Below are positions 1 to 9,265 of a stretch of DNA of 64,000 nucleotides, one piece after another. The notes under the pieces were generated by a model. The model searched no databases. It was not told the DNA's origin and saw only the letters and a list, made by a program, of their open reading frames with translations. The DNA is from Gemmatimonadota bacterium. GTDB lineage: Bacteria > Gemmatimonadota > Gemmatimonadetes > Gemmatimonadales > Gemmatimonadaceae. The stretch covers positions 434,001 through 498,000 of the forward strand of contig JAIUOB010000004.1 in assembly GCA_020161135.1 (NCBI GenBank). The letters run 5' to 3'. The stretch's first letter is position 1, and the number at the start of each line of letters is the position of its first letter. Position numbers and translations under genes: made by a program.

Positions 1-1
1 G

Positions 2-727
2 GTCACGGGCACCATCCTCGCCGACTCCACCGAACGCCCCATCGAGGGGGCCGAGATCGTCCTGGGCGAGAACGCGGCCCGCGCGCGCAGCGATTCCGCC
101 GGCATCTTCACGCTCGCGGCGGTCGCGCCCGGCACCTATCGCCTCGTCGTGCGCGCCTTCGGCTATCACCCGTTCAACACCACGGTCACGCTCGGCGCCG
201 GGCAGCGCTTCGAGGCCGACCTGCTCCTCACGCGCGCCCCGCAGCAGCTCGGCACCGTCGACGTCAGCACCGACGCCATCACGCGCGCGCGGTGGCGCGA
301 TGACTTCAACGAACGGCGCCGCCTCGGCATCGGCCACTTCATCGACGAGGACGTGCTCAGCAAGGCCGAGGGCAAGAGTTGGGCGTCCAACATCGTCGGA
401 CGCGTGCCGGGGATCCGCATCATCATGTACAATGGGCGCCAATCGTTCGCGTCCACACGCGGCGTCATCAGCTTCGGCAACTCGCCAGGCGGCGACAGCT
501 TCGACAAGATGCAGGGCGCACCCATCGCCTGCTATGTGGCGATCGTCATCGATGACCTGGTGCGGTATGGCAGCGCGGTCGGCGAGCCACTCCTCGACAT
601 CACGCAGATCGAGCCCGGATCGATCGCGGCGGCCGAGTACTACACGCCGTCCACGGTGCCCACGCGCTTCAACCGCGGCGGCAACGCGCCCTGCGGCACG
701 CTCGTGCTCTGGCGCCGGCGCAACTGA
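2..727 (+). CDS. Partial carboxypeptidase-regulatory-domain / TonB-plug-like surface protein
   Basis: The reading frame is open from base 2, so the N-terminus lies outside the window; the visible part is about 241 residues. The first 70 or so residues look like a carboxypeptidase-regulatory (transthyretin-like) domain: a small beta-sandwich with the pattern 'PIEGAEIVLG', then 'AGIFTLAAVAPGTY' and 'VVRAFGY'. A region with 'WASNIVGRVPGIRI' follows and resembles the plug segment of TonB-dependent receptors. The protein stops without a beta-barrel, so it is a short plug-type cell-envelope protein rather than a full receptor. Such proteins are common in Gemmatimonadota and Bacteroidota. It is convergent with map, only 18 nt away, with no clear hairpin between. 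Function and substrate are unknown. Confidence 0.75.
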   Translation, partial: VTGTILADSTERPIEGAEIVLGENAARARSDSAGIFTLAAVAPGTYRLVVRAFGYHPFNTTVTLGAGQRFEADLLLTRAPQQLGTVDVSTDAITRARWRDDFNERRRLGIGHFIDEDVLSKAEGKSWASNIVGRVPGIRIIMYNGRQSFASTRGVISFGNSPGGDSFDKMQGAPIACYVAIVIDDLVRYGSAVGEPLLDITQIEPGSIAAAEYYTPSTVPTRFNRGGNAPCGTLVLWRRRN

Positions 728-745
728 CGCGCCGGCAGGGCGTCG

Positions 746-1519
746 TCAGCCCAGCGTGAGGATGCGCGGGCCCTGCTCGGTGATGGCGACCGTGTGCTCG
801 AAGTGCGCCGACCGCTTGCCGTCGGCTGTCACCACCGTCCACTTGTCGCTGAGCGTGCGCGTCTTGGCGGTGCCCACATTGACCATCGGTTCGATCGCGA
901 TGGTGAGCCCCACGCTCAGCTTGCGGCCGCGCTTGGGCTTGCCGTAGTTCGGCACCTGCAGCTCTTCGTGCGGCGAGAACCCGACACCGTGTCCGACGAG
1001 CTCACGCACGACGGAGAAGCCGGCGGCCTCCACCACACTCTGCACGGCCGCACCGATATCGCCGACGTGATTCTCGGGGATCGCCGCCGCCATGCCGGCG
1101 TCCAGCGATGCACGCGTCACGTCGAGCAGGCGCTGGGTCTGCGCGTCGATGGTGCCCACGGGCACGGTGATCGCCGCGTCCGTGTACATCCCATCGAGCT
1201 TGACGCCCACATCGAGGGTGACGATGTCACCGTCGTGCAGCACACGCTTCCGCGACGGGATGCCATGCACGATCTCCTCATTGATGGAGATGCACGCGCT
1301 CCCCGGGAATCCATAGAGCCCCTTGAACGCCGGCTCGGCGCCCGCGTGGCCGCGAATGAAGGCCTCGCACAGCGCATCGAGCTCACCGGTCGTCACGCCG
1401 GGGGCGACATGCGCCTTCAGGTGCTGCAGCGTCGCCTGCAGGACCGCGCCGCCGCGCGCCATGATCTCGATCTCGCGCGGCGACTTGAGCAACGTCCCGG
1501 GGGCTGCGGTACCGAACAT
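746..1519 (-). CDS. map: Methionine aminopeptidase, type I
   Basis: 257 residues, the usual size for a bacterial type I enzyme without N-terminal extension. It removes the initiator methionine from nascent proteins in the cytosol. The five metal ligands of the pita-bread fold are visible: D103 (in TLDVGV), D114 (MYTDAA), H177 (VGHGVG), E210 (AIEPM) and E241 (FEHTV); H85 (VHGIP) is the conserved substrate-side histidine. It is the last gene of the spc-type operon, 6 nt after adk, the order found in many bacteria. The following infA/rpmJ/rpsM-type genes are not present downstream, where a plus-strand gene begins instead. Confidence 0.97.
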   Translation of the reverse strand: MFGTAAPGTLLKSPREIEIMARGGAVLQATLQHLKAHVAPGVTTGELDALCEAFIRGHAGAEPAFKGLYGFPGSACISINEEIVHGIPSRKRVLHDGDIVTLDVGVKLDGMYTDAAITVPVGTIDAQTQRLLDVTRASLDAGMAAAIPENHVGDIGAAVQSVVEAAGFSVVRELVGHGVGFSPHEELQVPNYGKPKRGRKLSVGLTIAIEPMVNVGTAKTRTLSDKWTVVTADGKRSAHFEHTVAITEQGPRILTLG

Positions 1520-1525
1520 CTGGCC

Positions 1526-2176
1526 TCAGGCCAGGCCGAGCGCCGTATGCACGCGCGCTTCGACCTCGTCGAGCGCGCCCAGCGCATCGACATGCACGAG
1601 GTTGGCGCCACGCGACTCGTACCAGTTCACGACCGGTGACGTCTGGTCGCGATAGACCTGCATTCGCTTGCGGATCGACTCCGGTTCGTCGTCGCGGCGC
1701 CGGACGAGCGTCCCCTGCGGGTCGTGCCCGTCGATGTTGCACTTCTCGCCGGGCGCGCGACCGAAGAAGGGGCGCTGACATACGTCGCACGTCGTGCGAC
1801 CGCTCAGCCGCCGCACGAGCTCATCCTCGTCGATGTCGAAGAGCAGCACGGCATCGAGCTTGCGCCCGAGGGCGGCCAGCGTCTCACCGAGGCCATCGGC
1901 CTGCGGTGTGGTGCGCACCACGCCGTCGAGGATGGCGCCACGCGCCGCCGTCGGCGACGCGAGCGCTTCCTTCATGATGCCCATGATCACGGCGTCGGGC
2001 ACGAGATCGCCGCGATCCATCGCGGCCTTCGCTTCGAGGCCGAGCGGCGTGCTGTCGCGCACCGCGGCGCGGAGCACATCGCCCGTGGCGATCTTGGGAA
2101 CGTCAAGGCGAGCGGCAAGCCGCTCGCCTTGCGTCCCCTTGCCCGCACCCGGCGGTCCAAGCAGGACGATGATCAT
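1526..2176 (-). CDS. adk: Adenylate kinase, zinc-LID type
   Basis: 216 residues, a long-form adenylate kinase (ATP + AMP = 2 ADP). The P-loop is GPPGAGKGT at residues 7-15. The LID domain carries C130-x2-C133, C146 and D149, the Cys-Cys-Cys-Asp set of zinc-binding LID domains known from Bacillus-type enzymes. The arginine-rich LID end (RRRDDEPE) is intact. An oddity: the usual AMP-site motif DGFPRT reads DGVVRT at residues 84-89; the arginine is kept but F and P are both Val, and the codons (GTG GTG) are unambiguous. The gene lies 10 nt after secY and 6 nt before map. Confidence 0.97.
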   Translation of the reverse strand: MIIVLLGPPGAGKGTQGERLAARLDVPKIATGDVLRAAVRDSTPLGLEAKAAMDRGDLVPDAVIMGIMKEALASPTAARGAILDGVVRTTPQADGLGETLAALGRKLDAVLLFDIDEDELVRRLSGRTTCDVCQRPFFGRAPGEKCNIDGHDPQGTLVRRRDDEPESIRKRMQVYRDQTSPVVNWYESRGANLVHVDALGALDEVEARVHTALGLA

Positions 2177-2186
2177 GCGCCGGGCC

Positions 2187-3536
2187 TCAGAATCCGCCCT
2201 GCGTGGCCTGACGGCCGCGGAAGCGCACGCGCCCCTTCTTCATGAACCCGTCGTACTTGCGCAGCAGCAGGTGCTGCTGCATCTGCGCCATCGTGTCGAG
2301 GGCCACGCCCACCACGATGAGCAGCGAGGTGCCACCGAAGGCGAACGGCACGTTCACCAGCCGCGCGATCACGATCGGCATGAGCGCGATGAACGTCAGG
2401 AACAGCGCGCCCGGCAACGTGATGCGCTCCACCACCTGCTCGATGTACTCCGCCGTCTTCGCGCCCGGCTTGATCCCCGGCACGAACCCGCCCTGCTTCT
2501 TCAGGTTCTCGGCCAGGTCGACCGGATTGAAGATGATGGACGTGTAGAAGTACGTGAACAGCATGATCAGGATCGCCGACAGGACGAAGTAGAGCCACGG
2601 GTTGGGCCCCTGCGGATTGAAGTACTCCGCGATCTCCTGCAGCTTCGGGTTGCCGCTGAACTGTGCCAGCGCGCCCGGAATGACGATCACCGACTGCGCG
2701 AAGATGATCGGCATGACGCCGGCGGTGTTGATGCGCAGCGGGATGAAGTTGCGGGCCGCTTCACGCTGCCGCCCCCGCGCCATCGTGCGCTGCGGGATCT
2801 GGATCAGCACGCGTCGCGCCGCCACCGTGATGGCCACGACACCGGCCACCACCGCCACCATCACGATCGCCAGCACCGCCAGCGTGAGCGGCGACACCGC
2901 TCCCGTCGCGACGAAGTTGAACGACTGGAAGATGGACGGCCACATCCGCTCGACGATCGAGAAGAAGATGATCAGCGACGCGCCGTTGCCCAGGCCGCGC
3001 TCGGTGATCTGCTCGCCCAGCCACATCACGAAGATCGCGCCCGTGGTGAGGAAGAGCATCATCTGGATCGTGAACCACGGCCCCGGACGCGACACCGCCG
3101 CCGGCAACGACGCCGTGAACAGTGCGAACCCGTACGCCTGCACCAACGCCAGCACCACCGTGAGGTAGCGCGTGTACTGCGTCAGCTTTTTCCGCCCTTC
3201 CTCGTCCTTCTGCATCTTGTCGACCGTCGGCAGCACCGCGCCGGCGATCTGCACGAAGATGCTGGCCGAGATGTACGGCATGATGCCGAGCGCGAACACG
3301 GTCGCGCGCGAGAGCCCCCCGCCCACGAACATGTCGTAGAGGCCGAGCAGCCCGCCGCCCTGCTGCCGGGTGAAGTAGTCCGTCAGCGCCTGCACATCGA
3401 TGCCAGGCGCCGTGATGTGGGACCCCACCCGGTAGATCACCATGCACAGGAACGTGAAGGTGATCTTCTGCCAGAGCTCCGGCGTCCGGTAGATATTCGC
3501 GACCGCTTGCGCGGCGTTCGTCCTGGACTCAGCCAT
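2187..3536 (-). CDS. secY: Protein translocase subunit SecY
   Basis: 449 residues with ten predicted membrane helices; the central channel subunit of the SecYEG translocon in the inner membrane. Recognisable SecY segments include the start of TM1 (FTFLCMVIYRVGSHI), 'ALGIMPYISASI' for TM2, and the cytosolic loop 'QRTMARGRQREAARNFIPLRIN' region, which contacts ribosome and SecA. The N-terminal MAESRTNAAQAVANIYRTPE is the usual short amphipathic start. It lies between rplO (17 nt) and adk (10 nt) and so shares the ribosomal protein transcript; its partner secE is at 52055-52288. Confidence 0.98.
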   Translation of the reverse strand: MAESRTNAAQAVANIYRTPELWQKITFTFLCMVIYRVGSHITAPGIDVQALTDYFTRQQGGGLLGLYDMFVGGGLSRATVFALGIMPYISASIFVQIAGAVLPTVDKMQKDEEGRKKLTQYTRYLTVVLALVQAYGFALFTASLPAAVSRPGPWFTIQMMLFLTTGAIFVMWLGEQITERGLGNGASLIIFFSIVERMWPSIFQSFNFVATGAVSPLTLAVLAIVMVAVVAGVVAITVAARRVLIQIPQRTMARGRQREAARNFIPLRINTAGVMPIIFAQSVIVIPGALAQFSGNPKLQEIAEYFNPQGPNPWLYFVLSAILIMLFTYFYTSIIFNPVDLAENLKKQGGFVPGIKPGAKTAEYIEQVVERITLPGALFLTFIALMPIVIARLVNVPFAFGGTSLLIVVGVALDTMAQMQQHLLLRKYDGFMKKGRVRFRGRQATQGGF

Positions 3537-3553
3537 GCGCCCCTATCCGGGTG

Positions 3554-4024
3554 TCAGTCGACGCGGCCGCCGGCCGCCTCGATCTTCGCCTTGGCCGCAG
3601 CGCTCACCTTCACGCCACGAACCGTGAACGCGCGCGGCGCGGTGCCGTTCGCGAGCAGCTTCGCCGGCCCGTGCCCCGCACGGATCAGCCCCGCCGCCGC
3701 CAGCGTCTCCACCGTCACCTCATCGCCCGCCACCCGCGCCAGCGCGTCGAGACGCACCAGCTGCGCCTCCACACGGAACGGGTTCGTGAAGCCACGCTTC
3801 GGGATGCGACGCGTGATGGGCATCTGGCCGCCTTCGAAGTGCGGCTTGCCGCCGCCCGGGCCACCATGCCCCGACCGCGCCATCGAGCCCTTGTGACCCT
3901 TGCCCGACGTCTTGCCCAGCCCGGAACCCGGGCCGCGACCCACGCGGCGACGCGCCCGGTGCGAACCGGGCGCCGGCGCGAGGTTGTGCAGGCCGATCTT
4001 CTCGACCGACTCGTTGTTGGCCAT
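3554..4024 (-). CDS. rplO: 50S ribosomal protein L15
   Basis: 156 residues, normal length. The N-terminal half is the glycine/arginine-rich RNA-binding tail (RVGRGPGSGLGKTSGKGHKG); the C-terminal half holds the globular L15/L18e-like domain, ending VSAAAKAKIEAAGGRVD. L15 is a late-assembling 23S-binding protein of the large subunit. It lies 3 nt after rpmD and 17 nt before secY, the standard spc-operon place. Confidence 0.98.
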   Translation of the reverse strand: MANNESVEKIGLHNLAPAPGSHRARRRVGRGPGSGLGKTSGKGHKGSMARSGHGGPGGGKPHFEGGQMPITRRIPKRGFTNPFRVEAQLVRLDALARVAGDEVTVETLAAAGLIRAGHGPAKLLANGTAPRAFTVRGVKVSAAAKAKIEAAGGRVD

Positions 4025-4027
4025 CGC

Positions 4028-4282
4028 TTACTCCTCCACCGGCGTCACCTGCACCAGGTGACGCACCTTCTTGAGCTGGCCGCGCAGCGAGGCGGAATCC
4101 TGCTGCACCACGCTGGCCTGATGATTCCGCAGGCCGAGCGCCGCAAGCGTCGCCCGCATCCGCCACGAATGGCCGATCGAGCTGCGCACCTGCGTGATCT
4201 TCACCTTCCCCGACGTCGGCGCCTGGAGCTTCGGCGTCTTGGCGGGGCCCTTCGACGGGTGCCACACGAATGTCCGCGGCAT
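4028..4282 (-). CDS. rpmD: 50S ribosomal protein L30 with N-terminal extension
   Basis: 84 residues; bacterial L30 is normally about 60. The L30 core starts near residue 26 (VKITQVRSSIGHSWRMRATL) and runs to the C-terminus. The ATG at 4282 overlaps the rpsE stop by one base (TGATG) and has a strong GGAGG-type Shine-Dalgarno about 8 nt upstream, so the long form is preferred. An in-frame GTG at 4204 would give a 58-residue canonical-length protein but has no comparable ribosome site. The extra piece is basic and proline-containing, in line with extensions on S5 and L5 in the same operon. Confidence 0.95.
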   Translation of the reverse strand: MPRTFVWHPSKGPAKTPKLQAPTSGKVKITQVRSSIGHSWRMRATLAALGLRNHQASVVQQDSASLRGQLKKVRHLVQVTPVEE

Positions 4283-5058
4283 CAGGCCACCTCCGCCGAC
4301 ACGGCGGCCACGGCCGCCTTGCGCGTGTCCACCACCTCACGCTTCGACGTCGCGCGCGACTTGTACCCGATCGACGCGATGTCGATCCCGCGTTCGCGCG
4401 CCGCCTGCTCCACCGTCACCAGGTGCGTCAGGCCGTCCATCGCCGCGCGCACCATGTTGTGCGGGTTCGTCGAGCCGAGCGACTTCGTGAGGATGTCGTG
4501 GATGCCGGCGCACTCGAGCACCGCGCGCACCGCGCCACCGGCGATCACGCCGGCACCCGGCGCCGCCGGCTTCATGAGGACCTTGCCGGCGCCATGCTTG
4601 CCGACCACCTCGTGCGGGATCGTCGACCCCGTGAGCGGCACCTGCACCATCGAGCGACGCGCCGCATCGACGGCCTTGCGGACCGCCTCCGACACTTCGT
4701 TCGCCTTGCCGGTCGCGAAGCCCACCTTCCCCTGCCCGTCGCCCACGGCGACCAGCGCGTTGAAGCTGAAGCGACGACCACCCTTCACGACCTTCGCCAC
4801 ACGGTTGATGGCGATCACGTTCTCGACCAGATCGCTCTGCTCGCGCTCCTGCGGGCCGCCACGATCCGGGCCACGGCCACGGCCGTCACGCCCAGGACCG
4901 CCCTCGCCGCCGGGGCCACGTCCACGACCGCCCGGACCACCGCCGGGGCCGCCGGGACCACGCCCGCGACCACCCCCCGGCCCGCCACGACCGCGACCGC
5001 CGCCCGGGCCGCCACGTCCGCCCCGCGGGGCGCCACCCTGATTCTGTGCGTCTGCCAT
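4282..5058 (-). CDS. rpsE: 30S ribosomal protein S5 with long RG-rich N-terminal extension
   Basis: 258 residues against about 165-170 in most bacteria. The conserved S5 core begins near residue 75 ([17 protein letters not shown]) and contains the double-stranded RNA-binding S5 domain followed by the C-terminal domain ([16 protein letters not shown]). The first 75 residues are almost entirely Gly, Arg and Pro in RGG/RGRG repeats, like eukaryotic RGG RNA-binding tails. A GGAG Shine-Dalgarno 7 nt before the ATG supports this start. S5 sits at the mRNA entry and decoding-fidelity region. Whether the tail contacts mRNA, rRNA or other factors is unknown. Confidence 0.97.
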   Translation of the reverse strand: MADAQNQGGAPRGGRGGPGGGRGRGGPGGGRGRGPGGPGGGPGGRGRGPGGEGGPGRDGRGRGPDRGGPQEREQSDLVENVIAINRVAKVVKGGRRFSFNALVAVGDGQGKVGFATGKANEVSEAVRKAVDAARRSMVQVPLTGSTIPHEVVGKHGAGKVLMKPAAPGAGVIAGGAVRAVLECAGIHDILTKSLGSTNPHNMVRAAMDGLTHLVTVEQAARERGIDIASIGYKSRATSKREVVDTRKAAVAAVSAEVA

Positions 5059-5059
5059 G

Positions 5060-5415
5060 TCAGAACTCCAGCCCGCCTTCGCGGGCTCCGTCGGCCACCG
5101 CCTTCACGCGGCCATGGTACTGGTAACCGGCGCGGTCGAACACGACCTTGGAAATTCCCGCCGCCTTCGCCTTCTCCGCCGCCGCCTTGCCCACGGCCAG
5201 CGCGCGCTCGGACTTCGTGCCGTCCATCCCCGCATCGCCGACGGTCAGCAGCGTCTTCTGCGCCACGTCGTCGACGATCTGGGCATAGATGTGCTTCAGC
5301 GAGCGGAACACCACCAGGCGCGGCCGCTCGGCCGTCCCGGACACCGCCTTGCGCACGCGCAGGTGACGACGCTTCCGTCGCTCTGCATTCGTACGCGGGA
5401 TCGCGATCTTGGCCA

Positions 5416-5416
<1 letters not shown>
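5060..5416 (-). CDS. rplR: 50S ribosomal protein L18
   Basis: 118 residues, typical length. L18 binds 5S rRNA in the central protuberance together with L5. Family features are the basic N-terminus ([18 protein letters not shown]), '[20 protein letters not shown]' and the C-terminal '[28 protein letters not shown]'-like ending. The ATG overlaps the rplF stop by one base and the stop is one base from rpsE, indicating translational coupling. Confidence 0.98.
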
Positions 5417-5955
<539 letters not shown>

Positions 5956-5967
5956 GTTGGCGTCTCC

Positions 5968-6369
5968 TTACCAGACCAGGGCGAGCAACTCGCCGCCGGT
6001 GTTGGCCGAGCGCGCGTCACGATCCGACATGATCCCCTTCGACGTGCTCAGGATCGCCATGCCGAGGCCGTTTCGCACCCGCGGAATCTCGGTCACGCCG
6101 ACGTACTTGCGCAGACCGGGCGTCGACACGCGACGCGCCTCGCGGATGACCGACTGGCCACCGTGGGCGTACTTGAGGATCACGCGCAGCACGCTCTTCC
6201 CGTCCTCCAGGTCCACCGTGCGGTAGTCCTGGATGAAGGCGTTCTCCTTGAGGATGCGCGCGATCTCGATCTTCATCTTCGAGACCGGCATGTCGACGCG
6301 GCGGTGCCGGGAGGCACACGCATTGCGAATCCGCGTCAGCATGTCGGCAATGGGGTCGTTGAGGCTCAT
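5968..6369 (-). CDS. rpsH: 30S ribosomal protein S8
   Basis: 133 residues, normal length. It starts MSLNDPIADMLTRIRNA and ends with the S8 signature region STSKGIMSDRDARSANTGGE. S8 is a primary 16S-binding protein and, in E. coli, the translational repressor of the spc operon. No S8-target-like stem was identified here at the rplX/rplE junction by eye. It lies between rpsN (58 nt gap) and rplF. Confidence 0.98.
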   Translation of the reverse strand: MSLNDPIADMLTRIRNACASRHRRVDMPVSKMKIEIARILKENAFIQDYRTVDLEDGKSVLRVILKYAHGGQSVIREARRVSTPGLRKYVGVTEIPRVRNGLGMAILSTSKGIMSDRDARSANTGGELLALVW

Positions 6370-6427
6370 GCTCTCGTTGGGCTCCTATGGTATCCGGGCC
6401 AGGCCGGACCTGTAGGAAGTGGATGGA

Positions 6428-6733
6428 TTACCAGCTCGCCTTGCGCACGCCGGGGATCAGGCCGTTCAGGGCCATGTCCCGGAGCGCGATGCGCGAGAGG
6501 CCGAAGTGCCGCAGGAAGCCGCGCGGGCGGCCACTGATGTTGCACCGATTGCGCACGCGCGTCGCCGATGAGTTGCGCGGCATCTTGTGCAGCGCATTCA
6601 CCGCCTGGAGCTTCTCCTCCGGCGTGCTCTTGGGGCTGTTGATCGTCGCCTTCAGCGTCGCGCGCTTCTGGGCATGCCGCTCCACCAGCTCCTTGCGCTG
6701 CGCGTTCTTCGCGAGCTTGCTCGTCTTTGCCAT
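6428..6733 (-). CDS. rpsN: 30S ribosomal protein S14, zinc-free type
   Basis: 101 residues, the long C-minus form. It has only one cysteine (in [11 protein letters not shown]) and so lacks the CxxC...CxxC zinc ribbon of the short 61-residue S14. The family signature [21 protein letters not shown] is intact near residues 62-81. S14 sits in the small-subunit head. It lies 15 nt after rplE. Confidence 0.97.
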   Translation of the reverse strand: MAKTSKLAKNAQRKELVERHAQKRATLKATINSPKSTPEEKLQAVNALHKMPRNSSATRVRNRCNISGRPRGFLRHFGLSRIALRDMALNGLIPGVRKASW

Positions 6734-6748
6734 GGGGTCCGGTCCTGG

Positions 6749-7528
6749 TCAGGCCGCGCTCGGTTGCGCCACCTTGGGCGTCACCGGCTTGTCGTCTCCA
6801 CGGAACGGCATCCCGAGCTGGTGCAGCAGCGCCAGCGCGTGTGCGTCCTTCGTGGCCGTCGTCACGAACGTGATGTCCATGCCGTGGATCTGCTCGACCA
6901 TGTCGTAGTTGATCTCCGGGAAGATCATCTGCTCCTTGATGCCGAGCGTGTAGTTGCCGCGCCCGTCGAACGACTTCGTACCGAGGCCGCGGAAGTCGCG
7001 GATACGCGGGCACGCCACCGTCACGAAGCGGTCGAGGAATTCCCACATGCGGGCGCCGCGCATCGTCACCGACGCGCCGATCTCCTGCCCCTCGCGGAGG
7101 CCGAAGTTCGCGACCGACTTCTTCGCCTTGCGACGCACCGGCTTCTGGCCCGTGATCAGCGCCAGCTCCTCGACCACCACGTCGAGCAGCTTGGGCTGCT
7201 TCACCGCCTCACCGACGCCGCAGTTGATCACGATCTTCTCGAGCGACGGGATCTCCATCGGGTTGGTGAAGCCGAACTGCTTCGCCAGCACCGCGCGCAC
7301 CGTCTGCTCGTAGTGGGCCTTGAGGCGCGGCATCGGCACCGGCAGGCCGGCCCCGGCGTGATCGCGCTTCGTGAAGTCCACCGCCTGGCGCGGCTGGCCA
7401 CCCTGCTTGCCACCCTTCGACGCGCCACCCTTCGCACCGCCCTTGGCCGCGCCACCCTTCGCCGCGCCGCCCTTGGCCGCTCCAGCCTTTGCGCCGCCCT
7501 TGGCTGCGCCCTTCTCCTTGGTCGCCAT
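6749..7528 (-). CDS. rplE: 50S ribosomal protein L5 with AKGG-repeat N-terminal extension
   Basis: 259 residues against about 180 usually. The canonical L5 start would be M66 (MPRLKAHYEQTVRAVL). The 65 residues before it are dominated by repeats of the type KGGAAKGGA, highly basic and flexible. There are also about 15 extra C-terminal residues. A GGAG Shine-Dalgarno lies 8 nt before the ATG at 7528 and none before the internal ATG at 7333, so the long form is likely translated. L5 binds 5S rRNA and contacts the P-site tRNA and the S13 bridge. The tail could reach into the rRNA or the inter-subunit space, but this is inference. Confidence 0.96.
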   Translation of the reverse strand: MATKEKGAAKGGAKAGAAKGGAAKGGAAKGGAKGGASKGGKQGGQPRQAVDFTKRDHAGAGLPVPMPRLKAHYEQTVRAVLAKQFGFTNPMEIPSLEKIVINCGVGEAVKQPKLLDVVVEELALITGQKPVRRKAKKSVANFGLREGQEIGASVTMRGARMWEFLDRFVTVACPRIRDFRGLGTKSFDGRGNYTLGIKEQMIFPEINYDMVEQIHGMDITFVTTATKDAHALALLHQLGMPFRGDDKPVTPKVAQPSAA

Positions 7529-7542
7529 CTCAGTTGCTCCGG

Positions 7543-7947
7543 TCAGCGCGCACGGGGAATGACTTCACCGCTCTTCACGCCGACGCGCTCCTTCGTGCCG
7601 TCCTTGTCGACGCGATTGCGCACACGCGTCGGCTTGCCGGTCTTCGAGTCGAGCAGCATCACGTTCGACGCATGGAACGGCGCCGGCATCTCGATGATGC
7701 CGCTCTGCTCCTCCGCCGTCCGCGCCTTGCGGTGCTTCTTCACGATGTTGATCCCTTCCACCTTGATGCGCCCCGTCTTCGGGTAGACCTGGAGCACCTT
7801 CCCCTCACGCCCCTTGTCGTCGCCGCGCATCACGCGGACGGTGTCGCCCTTCGTCACGTGGATCACTTCGCGCGACGCCTTCAGCGCGTGCCGGGCCACG
7901 CCGAGGCGCTGCCCGCGATCCGTCTTGTAGTACACGTTCTTCCGCAT
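7543..7947 (-). CDS. rplX: 50S ribosomal protein L24
   Basis: 134 residues, somewhat longer than the usual 100-105 because of an N-terminal lead of about 25 residues ([20 protein letters not shown]). The KOW motif is seen in '[21 protein letters not shown]', followed by '[11 protein letters not shown]'. L24 initiates large-subunit assembly by binding the 5' region of 23S rRNA. It lies one base after rplN and 14 nt before rplE. Confidence 0.97.
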   Translation of the reverse strand: MRKNVYYKTDRGQRLGVARHALKASREVIHVTKGDTVRVMRGDDKGREGKVLQVYPKTGRIKVEGINIVKKHRKARTAEEQSGIIEMPAPFHASNVMLLDSKTGKPTRVRNRVDKDGTKERVGVKSGEVIPRAR

Positions 7948-7948
7948 C

Positions 7949-8317
7949 TCAGAGCACCTCGGGCGCCAGCGACACGATCTTCATGTACCGCTTCTCGCGC
8001 AGCTCGCGCGCCACCGGGCCGAAGATACGCGTCGCCTTCGGCTCGCCGTTGTCGTTGATGATCACCACCGCGTTCTCGTCGAAGCGGATGTATGACCCGT
8101 CCTTCCGGCGCGTCTCCTTCACCGTGCGCACCACCACGGCCTTCGCGACGTCGGACTTCTTCACGGTGCCGTTCGGCAGCGCGTCCTTCACCGCCACGAT
8201 CACCCGGTCTCCCAGGCCCGCGTAGCGACGGCGCGTGCCGCCCAGCACGCGGATCACCAGGGCACGCTTGGCGCCACTGTTGTCCGCCACCTTCACGACC
8301 GATTCCTGCTGGATCAT
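7949..8317 (-). CDS. rplN: 50S ribosomal protein L14
   Basis: 122 residues, exactly the family length. It begins [20 protein letters not shown] and ends with [15 protein letters not shown], both conserved. L14 is a beta-barrel protein at the subunit interface, and the docking site of the silencing factor RsfS. It follows rpsQ by 10 nt. Confidence 0.98.
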   Translation of the reverse strand: MIQQESVVKVADNSGAKRALVIRVLGGTRRRYAGLGDRVIVAVKDALPNGTVKKSDVAKAVVVRTVKETRRKDGSYIRFDENAVVIINDNGEPKATRIFGPVARELREKRYMKIVSLAPEVL

Positions 8318-8327
8318 GGTCTAGTCC

Positions 8328-8603
8328 TCAGCGTGCGCGTTCGACGATCTCGACCACGCGCCACCGCTTGTCCTTCGACAAGGGCCGGGTCTCCATGATC
8401 CGCACGGTGTCGCCCACCTTCGCATCGTTGGCCTCGTCGTGCGCCTTCAGCTTGCGGGTGCGCGTCACCATCTTGCCGTACTGCGGATGCGGCATGCGGC
8501 GGTCGATCTGCACGACCACCGTCTTCTCCATCTTGTCGCTCACGACCAGGCCCACGCGCACCTTGCGCGCCGTCCGGTCCACTGCGTTCGTCGTCTCAGC
8601 CAT
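8328..8603 (-). CDS. rpsQ: 30S ribosomal protein S17
   Basis: 91 residues. This is an OB-fold primary 16S-binding protein. The diagnostic parts are '[19 protein letters not shown]' and '[25 protein letters not shown]'. It lies 14 nt after rpmC and 10 nt before rplN. Confidence 0.98.
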   Translation of the reverse strand: MAETTNAVDRTARKVRVGLVVSDKMEKTVVVQIDRRMPHPQYGKMVTRTRKLKAHDEANDAKVGDTVRIMETRPLSKDKRWRVVEIVERAR

Positions 8604-8617
8604 CGGTGGGGTCCTGG

Positions 8618-8836
8618 TTAGCGGCCACGCGCGGCCGGGGCGGCAGCGGCGAGCTGACGCTCGCGCTGCACCGTCTTCAGCCGCGCGATGTCCCGGCGGA
8701 TCGAGCGCAGACGCAGCGGCTCCTCGAGCGCTTCGGTCGCGCTGCGGAAGCGGAGCCGGAAACGCTCCTCCTCCAGCGACGCGATGCGCGCCGTCAGGTC
8801 GGCGTCAGCCAGGGAGCGGATCTCTTCAGCCTTCAT
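8618..8836 (-). CDS. rpmC: 50S ribosomal protein L29
   Basis: 72 residues, a two-helix hairpin protein beside the peptide exit tunnel ([20 protein letters not shown]...[10 protein letters not shown]). The '[19 protein letters not shown]' C-terminal end is a little longer than in E. coli. Its start lies 11 nt inside the end of rplP, so the two are translationally coupled. Confidence 0.97.
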   Translation of the reverse strand: MKAEEIRSLADADLTARIASLEEERFRLRFRSATEALEEPLRLRSIRRDIARLKTVQRERQLAAAAPAARGR

Positions 8837-9254
8837 GGGTCACCGCCTCCTCGCGGGCAACGAACTTGGTCTTCACGCCGAGCTTCGCGGCCGCCAGCGC
8901 CATGGCCGTCTCGGCCAGCTCGCGCGACACGCCTTCGATCTCGAACATCACGCGCCCGGGCTTCACCACCGCCACCCAGAGCTCCGGCGATCCCTTGCCC
9001 TTGCCCATGCGCGTCTCGGCCGGCTTCTTCGTGATCGGCTTGTCCGGGAAGATCCGGATCCACACCTTGCCGCCACGCTTGATGTGACGCGTCATCGCGA
9101 CACGGCACGCCTCGATCTGCCGGCTCGTCACCCACGCGGGCTCGAGCGCCTGCAGCCCGTAGTGCCCGAAGGACAGCTCGGCCCCCCGGTGCGACAGGCC
9201 GGTCGTCCGGCCCTTGAACATCTTGCGGAACTTGACCCGCTTCGGACTCAGCAT
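8826..9254 (-). CDS. rplP: 50S ribosomal protein L16
   Basis: 142 residues, normal length. It starts [16 protein letters not shown]. The conserved loop [17 protein letters not shown], which approaches the A-site tRNA and peptidyl-transferase centre, is present near residue 80. It overlaps rpmC by 11 nt and follows rpsC by 11 nt. Confidence 0.98.
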   Translation of the reverse strand: MLSPKRVKFRKMFKGRTTGLSHRGAELSFGHYGLQALEPAWVTSRQIEACRVAMTRHIKRGGKVWIRIFPDKPITKKPAETRMGKGKGSPELWVAVVKPGRVMFEIEGVSRELAETAMALAAAKLGVKTKFVAREEAVTHEG

Positions 9255-9265
9255 CGTTCAGTTCC

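Noticed and set aside
4028..4204. Short L30 from GTG 4204
   Set aside because: It has canonical length, but the ATG at 4282 has a strong GGAGG site and couples to rpsE.
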